Of a stretch of 64,000 nt of DNA, positions 24,418 through 36,860 are shown piece by piece. The notes under the pieces were generated by a model that saw nothing but the letters and a program-made list of their open reading frames with translations, did no database searches and was not told the DNA's origin. The DNA lies in the NCBI RefSeq assembly GCF_025698545.1, contig NC_068571.1, positions 45,603,733 to 45,667,732 of the forward strand. The letters are read 5' to 3'. The first letter of the stretch is position 1, and each line of letters begins with the position of its first letter. The DNA is from Gossypium raimondii (Eukaryota > Streptophyta > Magnoliopsida > Malvales > Malvaceae). Position numbers and translations under genes: made by a program.

Positions 24418-25042
24418 GGGCTAGTTTGGCAATGCTTTAGAAAAGTGCTGTAGAAAAGTGCTTTTGAGAAGTGTTTTTGGAAAGTTTGGTTTAAAATTTG
24501 AGTGTTTAGCATTGTTGTCAAAAAATGCTTTTGAAAAATAAAATGTCCATTTTAGACATGTTATTATCAAGTAACAAATATGCATTTAAATAATATTTAA
24601 ATTAGTTAATATTATTATATTTTAGTAAAAATATAAAAAATTATTATAACTTGTTGTTAATATTTATATATATGAAATATAAATTTTAAATATTTTTAGG
24701 CAATAAATATTAATTATTTATAAAATTTAATTAGAATATATAAACTATATTTTAAATATTTAAATATAACCATTAAATATTTATAATTAGTATTTTAAAA
24801 AATATTTTTTATTTTTAATTAATAATTTTAACACATTTGTAATTAAGCACCAAGAAAAAAGAAAAGAAAAGTACTATGTTGTTGGATGAGTGAAATAGTA
24901 AAAAAGTAATTAAGCACCAAAAGTACTTTTGGGAGAGGAAAAACTAAAAATTTCAGCCAAAAGTAACTTGTTTAGCACAGCTTTTCTTCCAAAAGTACTT
25001 TTGGAGTCAGAAGTATTTTTTTAAGCAATGAAGAACAGGCCC
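24418..25042. mobile_element. Tourist-type (PIF/Harbinger) MITE, 625 bp
   Basis: The left end GGGCTAGTTTGGCAATGCTT and the inverted right end GGGCCTGTTCTTCATTGCTT form imperfect terminal inverted repeats. They are flanked by a TTA target duplication (24415-24417 and 25043-25045). Repeated 'aaaagtgcttttg' motifs lie in both subterminal regions and the middle is AT-rich and non-coding. TIR sequence and TTA duplication are those of Tourist-like MITEs. Confidence 0.8.
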
Positions 25043-25045
25043 TTA

Positions 25046-26405
25046 ATCATCTCTGTTTCACATATGATTGAAGTTATGCAACATCCTAGTGCAATCAAAC
25101 ATTGTTTATTTTTTTTGATACTTTACTAATGTGATGTTTGATGTTGTTAATATGATAAATATTTTTTTACATCGATAAATGTCTTTTCAACCACATTTCA
25201 AGGCATTGAATATCACATATTAAATAGTTTGCGAGCTATCTTTTATGCCTATGTCTAGTATCATTCTTTCAAATGGTATCCTACTCTTCCATATAATGCA
25301 ATAAAATATTTTCTATTTGCACAACTAACATCGACTTTATAATATTTGAATTTACAATCCAATTAATCTATCACTTTAATTATAAAACTTAAATATACTT
25401 ATTTTTATAATATGCAAATTAAGTAAAAATAATATAAAATCTATAAGGTGTAACCTTTATAAGAAAGGCTTTATAAATTGTCCAAAAATAAGTTATGATT
25501 AAAAATAACAATAACATTTTCTCTACAAATAAGTATATTATTTTTATAATATATATATCATGAACATTGAAATAATAGATTTATTGGCCATAAGTTTTTA
25601 TACATAAATATATTATAGCACTTTTATAGCATGTAAATTATTTTTATAATAAATTTATTGATCATAACTTTAGAATTTCCTGGGATTTAAATAATATAAT
25701 TTTTTTTCATAACTTTACAAAAGTTATGTTGTCAATGGATAGAGCATAAATAGGGTTGTAGTTGTCAGTGGTTATGTGGGCACGACAACGAGTTATTCTC
25801 ATCAAAAGAGGATAATTTACAAAACTCATACACAAGCACGAAGAAGAAAAACACATTGGCGTTTCATTATAATCAGGTAATACATTTTATTCATCACCAC
25901 CAAAAGCGGTGACCCTGTTGTTATAACTTGTGACAGAATTGGGGTGTAACAAATTATACTAACAAGGTCAACACCTTCGGTGAAGATGGACAACACAATT
26001 TACTTGATTATACTGGAAGACCCATTGTGTTTTCCTTCCTTGCACTTATGTATGGGTTTTATGACGCATGCTTATCTGATGAAGAGAATCTCGTTGTCGT
26101 GCCCACATTAGCACCGTCAACTACGACCCCGATTATGCTTTATCCTTTGATAATCTCTGTAAACTTGAAACCTTAGTTACACTTCAACCCGAGATGGTAC
26201 AATCACCGTCAACTTAGACCTCGAGTTGTAAAGCGGTCCTAACTTCTCAGGTGATGGCTTTAGTGTGTCACTCACGAAAGATATTGGAGGAAATGTAGAA
26301 ATTGCGAACTCAATGACTTTAGTGTACCACTTACAACCAAATCTAATATTCTGGGTTAAACAGCCCCATAGACCCGACCAATGAGTTATTGGCGGAGCAT
26401 ACTGC
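25046..26405. other. Intergenic, possibly upstream remains of a MULE
   Basis: No intact gene. The stretch about 25950-26340 contains short frames and may be part of the Mutator-like element whose C-terminal remnant follows, but no conserved motif could be recognised. Confidence 0.35.
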
Positions 26406-26795
26406 GTAGACTTGAGACAAATGACCTGTGACTGTGAGAGATTTCAAAAGCTTCGTTATTCATGCACGCATACAATTGCGGCATGGGCCTCAGCACGTGT
26501 AGATTGCATAACCTATGTTGACGAAGTTTACAATCTTTAATGCGCGTATAATGTTCGAAAATCTGAATTCCCACTTGTCCCAGATGAAAACATGTGGCTG
26601 CTTACCTCGTATGGTCCTTTTGAGTTGGTATCGGATAAGAACTCATGGCGTAAGCCAAAAGGTTAGCTGAACTCAACTCGAATACGAGACAATATGGATA
26701 TTCAGAAGCGGGGAGACACAACAAGGTTATGCAGTTACTGTAGGAGCTCAAGGCATACGAAGCCAACATGTCCACACAACCTAGAAACATATTGA
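26406..26795 (+). pseudogene. MULE (Mutator-like) transposase C-terminal remnant
   Basis: One plus-strand frame of 129 codons ending at a TGA (26793-26795), with two internal stops. It begins with a SWIM zinc finger (C-D-C-x9-C-T-H in 'TCDCERFQKLRYSCTH'), followed by the 'YVDEVY' segment common after SWIM in plant MURA-type transposases. It ends with a CCHC knuckle (C-x2-C-x4-H-x4-C, about 26730-26772). The DDE core upstream is not recognisable. It is a dead fragment; terminal inverted repeats were not found. Confidence 0.75.
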
Positions 26796-26799
26796 AGAA

Positions 26800-27879
26800 A
26801 AGCTAATTAAAAGACTAACTCATGCAATGAAAACACAAACCAAAGTTTTAATCTTTTTCCGTACCTTTTGAGCAATTCTTTGCTCTCTCAAAATATTGTA
26901 TTGAACAAATGGGCGGAGAAAAACTTAAATGAAAAAGTAACAGAAATAATTGTAAAATTTAAACTCACAATATGATATGGTACAAAACAAACCAATTTAA
27001 TAAGCAAATTTCGTATATTGTAAATAAGTGTACATTTGGGATGTAAAACAAATATTCAATTTGAAAAAATTACAAAAAAAAACATAATCATCGGCATCCC
27101 GAATGTCTATTGAGTATTTGGTTGAAAATAATGAAGTTTAGAGGGATTTATATAGAAAGATTATTGGCTTTTGGAATCATTTTAGCCATTAGAAAAGTTA
27201 ACATTGAAATTGTTACCGAAAACACATTTTCAAGAGAGAAAATAAAAACACATCGTACTGAACGCAGTTTCATCTTTATTTCCAAAAATAACGTACATAA
27301 AAATAATAATTTCTTAAATAATTTTATAAATAAATTTTTGGGCATATTTGTAAAATTCTGCCCCACCCAATTTTATTCTCGGTATTGATTTTAAAAATAT
27401 ATATAAAATCAAGTTAATTTTCTTATTTGCAGTAATTTTATCTTTGATCTTATATAGAATAAATTTGATATATATATATATATATATTAAGATTTATAAA
27501 TAAATTAAAACTTAAAATTCAATTTAATTAAAACACTATTCAATTTTTTTGAATATTTTATATAATTATTTTATTTAATATATTTTAATTAATTAAAACA
27601 CTTAACTAATAATATTAATTCCTTTAAAAGATAATATTATTACATTTTATTTGAATCATATAATTTCGTTCCTAATCTTTTTGTCACAATTTACTTATTA
27701 AATTGTTTTGAGAACTAATTTTGATGCAAATTTTCTTAATTACTCTTTTGATTAATAATAAACATTTACTTTATATTAATAATATTCCAAAACATTTTCC
27801 GTTAAAGTGAACTATACTTGTAGTAATTTCTTTTTGTCATCCAACAATTAATATATATATTTATTTTTATTTAATTATT
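26800..27879. other. Intergenic, no gene seen
   Basis: AT-rich, with a TA run near 27470-27488. No coding signal on either strand that looks real. Confidence 0.45.
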
Positions 27880-28395
27880 TAATTTTGTCATTTTGGTCAT
27901 CACCTAGTTAACGGTGGCAACTTTTAAAGTTGTCATAATAACAATTTAACTCTCAACACTTATACACTGTGTCAATTTAATATTGATTATGAAAAATCTA
28001 ACCCTAAACATTTACACATTGTATAATTTAGTTTTTTACAATTTTATTTTTCTTTGTGATCTTTTCACCTAAAAAGCTAAAAAATAAAATTATCAACTAA
28101 AATGATTGAAAATATACACATAAAAATCTAAGGTAATAATTTTCATATTTTCTCATTCATTTAAAATTTCTCCTCAATGCAAAAAAATAACAAACAAACC
28201 ATATTACACAATGTGTAAATATTAAAGGTTAATTTATTTTAAAATCAAGACTAAATTGAGATAATTTATAAATATTGAGTGTTAAAATTACTATCAATAT
28301 TATCCAAATGATGATTAAAAGGACAAAATTAAATTATTAAGTTACCATTTACGTAATTAAATTACCAATAGTTGAGTGGTAGTGTGTACCACGTA
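27880..28395. repeat. Foldback (MITE-like) repeat upstream of the SPIRAL1-like gene
   Basis: The left arm (about 27880-28060) and right arm (about 28195-28390) are imperfect inverted repeats. The left has 'aacaatttaactctcaacac' and 'acactgtgtcaattta'. The right has 'tgagataatttataaatatt', 'gagtgttaaaatta' and 'agttgagtggtag'. It ends about 150 bp before the likely first exon of the SPIRAL1-like gene. Confidence 0.6.
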
Positions 28396-28539
28396 GTTTC
28401 CTCTTATCGAATAGTAAGCGGTGGAACCAATAATTTAAGGCCTATTTTTTTTTCTTTTAAAATTTAAAGAAATTATTATTGAATAAAACAATTGAAAAAT
28501 AAAATCTAAAAAATCCCACCCATAATTTACCTTGTTCTC

Positions 28540-29312
28540 TGCTTTCGTTTCAGATTCCAGATCTGATCAAAGAACAACCAAACAAACAGGGTGAGAAGCT
28601 AAACCTAAATTTTTCTAAAAAGGAAACCGATGCTCAAATTTCTTTTCATTTATTTATTTCTGTTTGTTTCCTGAGAAAATCCTGATTGTATTCGATCTGT
28701 TTTTTCCGCTTTATGCTCTAATAACATGGCGTTATGCATTCGCGAACTATATTTTTTCCGCTTTATGCTTTGACATGGTGTTGTACATTCCGGGTCGATA
28801 TTGTATGATGAAACGTTAGGCATTTGGCTTTCTTTTTCTTTTTTTCTTAAATCTTCTTGAAAATGTTTTTGAATCTCATTTATGTAATTGCATCTGGCTT
28901 TTTTAGATCTTTTGTTGATGATTTGCTTGTTAAGTTTCACATCAAACAGAAAATTTCAGCTCAATGTGAGACTTTGAATCAGATTGGATTTGGGTTTACT
29001 AGCGGGCTATTCTTGATTAAATGACATTTTTTTAATGGGAATCCTACTGCATTATGTGTTGGATTTTACCTAATCTAATCTGTAATTAGTTTCATTTCTG
29101 AAACTTGAATTGAAGTTTGGGATTTTGTAGATAACCATGTTACTTTGGAAACATTAAGTAAATCCATGTCAGAACTCACTTTGAGTCCGAGCAATATACG
29201 TAAATGGTTCTTGTTAATTTTTTTTTCAGTTTATAACTATAGATCTATTGGTGTTTACTGGAATATTTGTTTCTCCATGAATTAGTTGCTTAGAAGTCCC
29301 AAGTTAGAGAAC
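28540..29312 (+). promoter_or_regulatory. 5' leader of the SPIRAL1-like gene with an intron
   Basis: The stretch 28550-28590 looks like a leader exon ending 'aacaaacag', followed by 'ggtgagaag', a good donor. The pyrimidine tract and AG at about 29220-29229 (tttttttcag) or the AG at 29292 would serve as acceptor before the ATG at 29313. A leader intron of about 650-700 bp is therefore likely but not proven. Confidence 0.5.
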
Positions 29313-31146
29313 ATGGGTCGTGGAGTCAGCAGTGGTGGGGGACAGAGTTCTTTGGGTTACCTTTTCGGGAGCGGAGAAGCTTCACCTCCGAAACCAACCA
29401 ATGTCACGAGTACTGGCACCACCAGTAGTGAAGTTCCTCAGAAGCAGATTGAGGTTGTGAAGGAAACCGTGCAAAAACCGACCACTGCTTCACCATCATC
29501 GGGTGATGCTAAGGAGATCCCTGCAGGTGTTCCAGGGAGCAAAACGAACAACTATTTCCGAGCTGATGGCCAGAATTGTGGCAACTTTCTTACGGTAGAA
29601 TACTAGTCTCAATTCTCTTTAAATGGTGACTTAGTAATGTTTAATCAAATGTCTGCAGTTGATCTACACAAAGAATTGATGAATTACATTTTGCTTAAAT
29701 TTCACCATCTATAATATCATACTCACTTTCAAAAATGATGCTAATACTTTATGATTGTCTATATCTCATATATAATTAGAACAGAAAGAAAAAATCACAT
29801 CTGGCAATTATGTTCTGCTTTGCAGTTTGCATAAAATTAAAATCATATGCTGAAGCTCCTAGATGAGTTCATTTGACATAAATGATTAGGAAATAAAATG
29901 TTAGGATTCAGGAGGAGCATTTCCTTTTTTTCTTTTCTCTAACTAGGAGTTTTGAGACTAATCCCTGTTGGGCCAAAAGTGTATAAGGTAAAGCCCTCTC
30001 AACAAGCGTGCTTCTCATATTGGATTTTTGAGTCTTTCTATTTTTTCTGCGTATATTTTCAATCAAATTTTAGCTAAGAAATTTATTTTTTAGCTTTTTA
30101 GGTGAAAGGGTCATAAAGAAAAGCAAAATTGCAAAAAAAAGACCAAATTACACTAAGTGTAAATGGTATGATTTTTCATAATCAAGACTAAATTGACATA
30201 ATGTATAAATATTGAGGGTTAAAGTTGTTATTATGCCAACTTTAAAAGCTGCAACCGTTAGTTAGATGATGATAAAAAAAGGATAAAATTGAATAATTGA
30301 GGAACCATTTTGTGACTTTTCATAGTCAGGTGACCGAAAAAATAAATGTACTAATAGTTGAGTGACTATTATTATAGTTGACCCTAAGAAAAAATGTTTT
30401 GGAATATTTAATATACAGTAAATGTTTATTAGGGGTGAGGTCCTCACCACCTCAACTGACTGTTGGTTGACCTCTGTTTATATTTAATATAAAGTAAATG
30501 TTTTGGAATCATAATCTATTGTAGGGAAGTTGACCTCTGTCGCCAGGGGTGGATCCAAAGGGTAGGATCCTCGGCCTGGTTAAAAAGAAAAAAAAATCAT
30601 TTTGGCCCCTTTTAAGAAATAATAATTCAATTTTGATATTTTTAACATAAACTCTCAAGTTTTATAAATTTATCTTGACCCTAACACAAAATTTCTGACT
30701 TCATCCGTGTTTATTACTAAATTATGAAAGCTTGGGTCAGGGAATTGCCAACTTTACATTGTTTTCCCTTTCTTCGGTTATATGATTTAGCGGTCTGAAC
30801 TTTGCGTGCACCAGTATCATGTAGGGATATGGATATGAATATCCGTATGCTGAGATCAAAATTAAATTATAAGTTTTTATCATCGTATTAGCTTATAATT
30901 TTATAGTTTCTAGCATGCCCCTCAAAGGGTTTTCTTGTTACTTATGTTTGGCAAAATCATGCATGCATCACACATGCTTATAACATTCATGCTTAAAATT
31001 CGATACCATTTATTTTCTTTGAAGTAATGCATAAACTAAATAATTGGATAACTTTGTCTGGGCAGGAGCGCCGGACAACTAAGGTTCACGCCGCGCCTGG
31101 CGGTGGGTCTTCCTTGGATTACCTGTTTGGTGGCAGTGAGAAGTGA
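29313..31146 (+). CDS. SPIRAL1-like microtubule protein, 2 coding exons, 120 aa
   Basis: SPIRAL1/SP1L proteins are small plant-specific plus-end/cortical microtubule proteins that control directional cell expansion. Exons: 29313-29594 and 31066-31146, GT-AG intron in phase 0, 363 nt. The N-terminus MGRGVSSGGGQSSLGYLFG and the C-terminus GGGSSLDYLFGG are the conserved repeated block of the family, one at each end. The linker (residues about 24-85) is rich in Pro, Ser and Thr and holds the conserved 'NNYFRADGQNCGNFLT' segment just before the intron. Length is normal for the family. The 1.47-kb intron contains a repeat related to the one upstream of the gene. Which SP1L member this is cannot be told. 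Confidence 0.95.
30075..30385 (-). repeat. Intronic repeat, inverted relative of 27880-28395
   Basis: Contains 'ttttaggtgaaagggtcataa', 'aagactaaattgacataatg', 'attgagggttaaagttgtta' and 'aatagttgagtgacta'. These are close inverted matches to the left arm of the upstream foldback repeat (ttgtgatcttttcacctaaa and following). Confidence 0.6.
30540..30715. repeat. Dispersed repeat fragment in the SPIRAL1-like intron
   Basis: Starts 'caggggtggatccaaagggt' and continues through 'cattttggccccttttaag' to 'aatttctgacttcatccgtg'. Related pieces occur at about 17400-17495 and, in part, 61030-61075 ('aggggcgagcctaacccc'). It is a short non-coding family of unknown class. Confidence 0.4.
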
Positions 31147-31486
31147 TATGTGAGATATTAAATGTTGGAACCACTGCTTATGGTTGTCCTAAAAGGTTTG
31201 GGACAGAAAATATTTAAGTATAAACAATATGTTGGTTTCCCTTCCATCCTGGACTTTCTGGAAACTTCAAATTAAGCTTTTTCCTATCTAAGCAACTGCT
31301 TACTATTAGTTAACCATGCTTATCCAATCCTTTCATCAAGTGTTATAAGTATCTTTTATCATATATTAAAGTAATATATTCAAGCAAAAATGGAAACTTG
31401 CTTACATGGGGGCGCATATTTGTGATAAAGTGGTATGTTTTATCGATTTGAATATTAATGTCTGCTGTCTAAATTTTTTTAATTTT

Positions 31487-32225
31487 TTAAGGGTGTTTTT
31501 AGTTGGGTGGAAAAGTGAAGGATTGAGAGGAGGAAATGGAAAAGTGGGAAGAGAATAATTTGAGTGTGCTAAGGAATATAAGTGAGAGGAAAGAAAATAG
31601 GAGGATGATTATTTTTCATCTTAATGTATTAAAATTAATTTTTTTAAATTGAAATGATAAGAGGAGAGAAAATGAGAAAGAAGTATATGCTAGTTTAAAA
31701 TTATGTATTTTTTAAATGTTTTATTTTGTTTTGTTTTAATTTTTAATTCTATCAAGTAATGGTTCGAAAGAAACATTTTTGTTATTTTATTTTTTGTTTT
31801 TCTTATCAAGCACACTTATGGAATGGTCTATCTTTCTATTCCTTCAATTTTTTCCACTCTACCAAGGAAAATTTTAGGGTGTGTTTGTTTTGGGTAGAAA
31901 AGTTGAGGGATAAGAGAAGGGAGTGGAAAATTGGAAAGAAAATAAATTTAAGTGGACTTGATAGAGAAGAAAATATTTCATTCTAACACATAAAAGAATT
32001 TTTTTCAAGTTGGAATGATGAGAAGAGAAAATGAGAAAGATTTATATGTTAGTCCAAAGTAAACTAATGCATTTTTAAAATTACTTTTTCTTCTATTTTT
32101 TATCCTTCCTATGAAGCATGCTTATAAATTTTATTTTTATTTTGTATTTTTATCATTCAATTCTTTATCTTTTCAATTTTCTTTTCATTCTCCCACGCAA
32201 ATGCCTATAGTCTTTTCATTCAAGG
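31487..32225. repeat. Two tandem MITE-like units
   Basis: Unit one (about 31490-31875) starts 'gggtgtttttagttgggtgg' and has an inverted-like end 'ccttcaattttttccactctacc'. Unit two starts 'gggtgtgtttgttttgggtag' at about 31878 and runs to about 32220. Both contain the same internal order ('gaggaaagaaaatagg', 'gaatgatgagaagagaaaatgagaaag'). No coding capacity. Ends are approximate. Confidence 0.5.
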
Positions 32226-33436
32226 AAGAAATATACAAATTTTCTTTTAATTTTGATAATCTTAAGGTCTTACTTTTCATTTCTAATTTTTGAAAAATAT
32301 AGTTGCTGAAACGTAAAAAGATTTGTTGACTTCGTTTTATTTAATGAATTAAACTTGGTTTGGTCTAAAAGGTTGTGATTATTTTTTGTTCTCATAGTTT
32401 TTATATGATTAAAATTTTCATCATAGTTCTCACTGTTTTCCATGATGCAAGTTTAGTATACTTTTAATAAATTTGCAGATTAAAATTTCTCATAAAAACA
32501 ACAAATTTGATTCCGCCGGCAACATCCAATGGTATTACTAAATTGGTTGTTGACAAATGGCTGCCAATGCAAGCCCTATAAGGCTATTAAACCATATTAT
32601 TTCTAGTAATAAATGTATTTTTTTTATAACAGAAAATTAGGGTTTTAAAGATTTCCTCACATTCACATCCACCGTTTCTTTTTTTCTTTTTTGCCTCATT
32701 TAGGGGTTTTTCCTCTCTTGAAAAGCTGCTCTTCTTAAGGTTTCCCTAAGCTTCTCCAATTTGCTGATTGAATTAGACATTTAGGAGTTAAGAAAGGTAG
32801 TAAAGTATAATTGGCAATTTTTCAGTAATGACTAAACTGAATTTTATGAAATAGGAGCGAGTTAAGGTGCGATTTTCCTATTAAGTAAAAAGGGACTAAA
32901 ATTGCGAATAATGGCTGGGTTAAACTGTGATGATATTATATGTTGGAAGAAAAAAGTTATCGACGATTATGAAGCGAGTAGGTGTTAGGTGTCATTTGGT
33001 GGATTAAGGTGAAAAGTGAGTAAGGTGTTAGCTTAATTAAACAAGCTTTACATTTCATGCTTGTTTTCTTAGTGGACAATTGAATGGAGCAAAAGAATTA
33101 GCCAAATTTGCTATCATTCGGTGGAGAAAGAAGAGAAAATTTACAACAAAGTTACTATCATTCGATCAAGGCGAAAAAGGTAAGAAGTTTGCATAGCGCT
33201 TAATTTTTTATGAAAGCTATTCTTAAATTTATGTAAACTTGATGTTGTTAAAAATTTAAGGAAAGCTAAAGCAATCATAACTAAGGTCCTAAGAGAGTAA
33301 AGGTGAGAAAGTTGGTCATTACAAGTTTGAATTGCGTAAGTTTTATCCAGAAACAGTGCTAAATATTAAGGAGGGATTATAGCTCACTTTAAAGAGAGAA
33401 TGAAATGAAATGCTAAATAAAAGATTGAGAATGAAG
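32226..33436. other. Intergenic, no gene seen
   Basis: No coding signal. The last part leads into a copia LTR whose outer edge is uncertain. Confidence 0.4.
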
Positions 33437-33644
33437 TGTAGGGAGGTTTGGCTATTCTAGAGTCGTTTGAAATAGAACTAGTTGGTTGGTTAAAGATTCT
33501 ATTAGTTGGTTAAATAATAGTTTCTCTCATTCTATATGTGTATATATACTCTCTTCTATCTCAATAATATTCAAGCTAAAATTTCTGATTCATTCATGAG
33601 TAAACAAAGTGTGTATTCTTGCATTTGTATGTGAGTTACTTTCA
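33437..33644 (+). repeat. Left (5') LTR of the interrupted copia element
   Basis: The right edge at 33644 is firm because the primer-binding site TGGTATCAAGAGC follows directly. The left edge (TGTAGGGAGG, 33437) is a guess. 'tatatgtgtatatatac' near 33532 is a plausible TATA region. Confidence 0.5.
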
Positions 33645-33657
33645 TGGTATCAAGAGC
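33645..33657 (+). other. Primer-binding site, initiator tRNA-Met
   Basis: TGGTATCAAGAGC, one base longer than the usual TGGTATCAGAGC. Confidence 0.75.
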
Positions 33658-36443
33658 TCTTTTCTAGGTTGCTTTTTGTTGTGCTTGATGGCTGTAACTT
33701 TGCATGATGTGTCTGCCAATGAAGCAATTTCTCCAAGAAATTCTGCTCCTGTTCACAAATCCTCGTCACTATGTTTTCCAGATAGAGAAAGGGTCCACCG
33801 AGTTGTTCAATCTTTCCCTCGCCATGATACAGGGAAGCTTAAAGATGATACTTTTGTTCAATGGCAACATCAACTGAGGCTTATCATCGATGGATATGGA
33901 CTTACTCACTACGTCAATGGTACTATTCCAACTCCATCTCGATTTGTGCCGGATTAGAAAGGGAAGTTGATTTATAACCCAGGCTTTGTATCTTACCATC
34001 AACAAGATAAACTTCTTGCATCTTGGCTATTATCCACAGTTAGTGGCGATCTTTTATCGCATTTTACAAGTGCCAACACAACTCATGAAGTATGGAGCAC
34101 GACGTGCCATTTGTTTGCCGCAGCTTTTAGTGCCAAGATCTCTCAGGTCTATGAAGGTTTTTCGGTGGCTGCCCCGAACCTTAATGCTTTTTCTCCTCAT
34201 GGGTTTTCATCACAAATTCATTTGTCCTATGGTCCGTTTTCCCATGTTTTATCTGCTGGCCCATTATCACAAGCTAGCCTCATGGCCCAAGTGAATCAGG
34301 TAACTTATTTGCCAAAGTCGAGTGGGTCAATGACATATGGGCCTCCTACTATGTTTGGGTCTGTTGCTCCGCCCTATGGGCCTGCTGTTATTAGTTCTTC
34401 TGCACTTGCTTTGCCCAATTCTATTGGGCCTTGTTTGTCGAATGTTGCTACTGCTGGGACTTATTTGCCGGATACTGCTGGACTAGTAAATGTTTCGTCC
34501 AACCAACCTATGTCTTTCCTATCTACCTCCACCGAAATGTCTGTTTGGTACCCCGACTCTGGTGCTACAATTCACGTCTATCATGAGGCTTCCATATTGA
34601 GTAATACGAGTGAATATTCAAATAAAATTCCTCTCCTTATGAGTGATGGTTCTTGTGCTACTATTGCGCGCTTAAGCCATAGTGCCATTTCTACTTCCCG
34701 TAAATTATTGCACTTAACAATTGTGTTACATGTACCTACTATTCGTAAAAATTTACACTCGATTTCTCAGTTTGCTCAAGATAATAATGTGTTTTCATCC
34801 ATTTTATTGTCTTGTAAAGGATATACATACCAAAGAAATTTTGCTTCGAGGCCACACACATGAAGGATTATATCAGTTTTCTCCGGTGTCTTCTTCCGAC
34901 AATATAGGTTTAGTTCAAAGTTCTGACATTTCTCTCCATAATGCAGAATTGGGCATTAGTTCTTCCTTGACTACTAAGAGTAATTTATTTGAGTTGTGGC
35001 ATCGCCGACTTGGACACCCGTCGTTGAGTATTCTCCAGTTTCTTTTACAATCTTGTAATGTTTCTGTTCCTACTAATAAAATGCAACATGTATGTTCTGA
35101 TTGTCAACAAGGGAAATCACACAAGTTACCATTTTCGGCTTCTACCATCGTGTATCATCATTCATTTGATCTAGTTGTTTCTGATCTATGGGGTCCTGCC
35201 CTTGTTAGTTTCGGGACTAGTTGGTATTATGTTTCATTTGTTGATGTTTGTAGTAGATTTACATGGTTGTTTTTCATTCAAAAGAAATATCAAGCTGTTG
35301 ATTGTTTTATGTGATTTCAAAAATTGGTGAAAATTCAGTTTGGCAAAGACATAAAGTAGTTTTAAAGTGACTGGGGTGGTGAATTTCGCCCATTTACTTC
35401 CTTGTTGGCTCAACATGACATTATCCATTGTGTTACATGTCTACACACATCCGAGCAAAATGGGATCGTCGAACAAAAGCACTGTCATATAGTTGAAGTT
35501 GGGTTTACATTACTAGCTCAAGCTCATTGGTATTGGGGATATGCCTTCTCATATGCTGTTCATTGATAAATTGGTTGCCCACTCTAATTTTTCAAAACCA
35601 GTCTCTGTATTCGGTGCTTTATGGTACTTATCCAGAATATAATTACCTTAATGTATTTGGGGGTTGTTGCTACCCGTACCTTCAACCGTGTAATCAACAT
35701 AAATTGGAGTTTTGGTCCCAACCGTGTACTTTTCTTGGCTATAGCTTTCAACACAAAGGTTATCACTATCTTGCTTCAGATGGACGGATGTTTATTTCTT
35801 GACATGTGGTGTTCGATGAGGATCACTTCTTGTTTGCTGCTTCTAGTGCTCCATTGACATCTCCAACGTCAGATCGAGTTACCACATTTTGCCCTATCAT
35901 TCACTCCTCTTTTTCACTCAAGGTTTCCTCAAATGTTGCTCCATTGATTCAACCGAAGGTTTCTTCCTTCGAGCCAGTCCCAACCACTTTATTTCAGAAC
36001 TTGAATCCTGATGCCTTCCAACTATGCTAGTCCTTGTTTCGACAGTAACTTCAACACTTCCTCTCCTACACAAGTAGTTCTCGTTTCTATTGATTATCTT
36101 CAGCCTTAGCCTGTCAATACTCATTCTATGGTCACTCGATCGAAGGCAGATATCTTTAAACCGAAGGTGTTGACAGTTGAACTTACTAAACAAGAGCCTC
36201 ATAATACTGATGAATCCTTTTCTAGTATGAAATGGAGGATGATTGCTCAGGAGGAATATGATGCTTTGCTTCATAACAACACTTGGGCTTTACTTCCTTT
36301 ACCTCCGAGACGAAAGACAATTGGTTGCAAATGGTTTTTTAAAATCAAACAGAATCCGGATGGTATAGTGGTTCGCCAGAAAGGGCAGTTGGTTGCCAAA
36401 GGGTGTTCTCAAGTTCGTTGGTGTCATTTTCGTGAAACATTAA
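33645..36443 (+). pseudogene. Ty1-copia polyprotein remnant (gag to reverse transcriptase start)
   Basis: In order on the plus strand: gag (33687-34140, broken by TAG at 33955-33957), linker, protease active-site region ('WYPDSGATIH', near 34545), GAG-pre-integrase and the integrase HHCC zinc region ('LWHRRLGHPS' to 'CSDCQQGKSH', about 34995-35120). Then come integrase core segments ('VVSDLWGP', 'SDWGGEF', near 35370) and the 'FGGCCYPYLQP' to 'FLGYSFQHKGYH' region (35660-35770). The start of reverse transcriptase ('NTWALLPLPP', 'IGCKWFFKIK', about 36280-36350) comes last. Several stops and at least one frameshift (near 34800) break it. It is cut at 36443 by a Harbinger insertion and resumes at 43857. 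Confidence 0.88.
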
Positions 36444-36860
36444 CAGTGCGTTTGGTTCGCTGTATTGGATTAGAGGTGTATTGGATTAGAGGTGTAATAG
36501 CAAATCAACTGTTTGGTTGAATGTAATGGAATAGAGGCGTAATAGTAATCTTGTGTTTGGTTGAATGGAATAGAGGTGTAATAGCATAATGGAAAAAACT
36601 AAAATGACTAGAATACCCTTAGCATAAATTTGTTTTGGTAAATGATTATTGTTATTGTTATATAAATTTTAATAAGGTTATTATTATCAATAATAAATAT
36701 TTTAATCATATTTAACCATAATTATTATTAAACCCATTTTAATTAAAATATATAATTTCATAAAATTCTTAATAATTAGCGAAATTTGTTTTGGTAATTA
36801 TTGTTATTGTTATTTAAATTTTAATAAGATTATTAATATCAATAATAAATAATTTAATCA

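Noticed and set aside
33619..33686. Upstream in-frame ATG for the copia gag
   Set aside because: It lies within the LTR, before the primer-binding site, so it cannot be the gag start. The ATG at about 33687 is used for the description.
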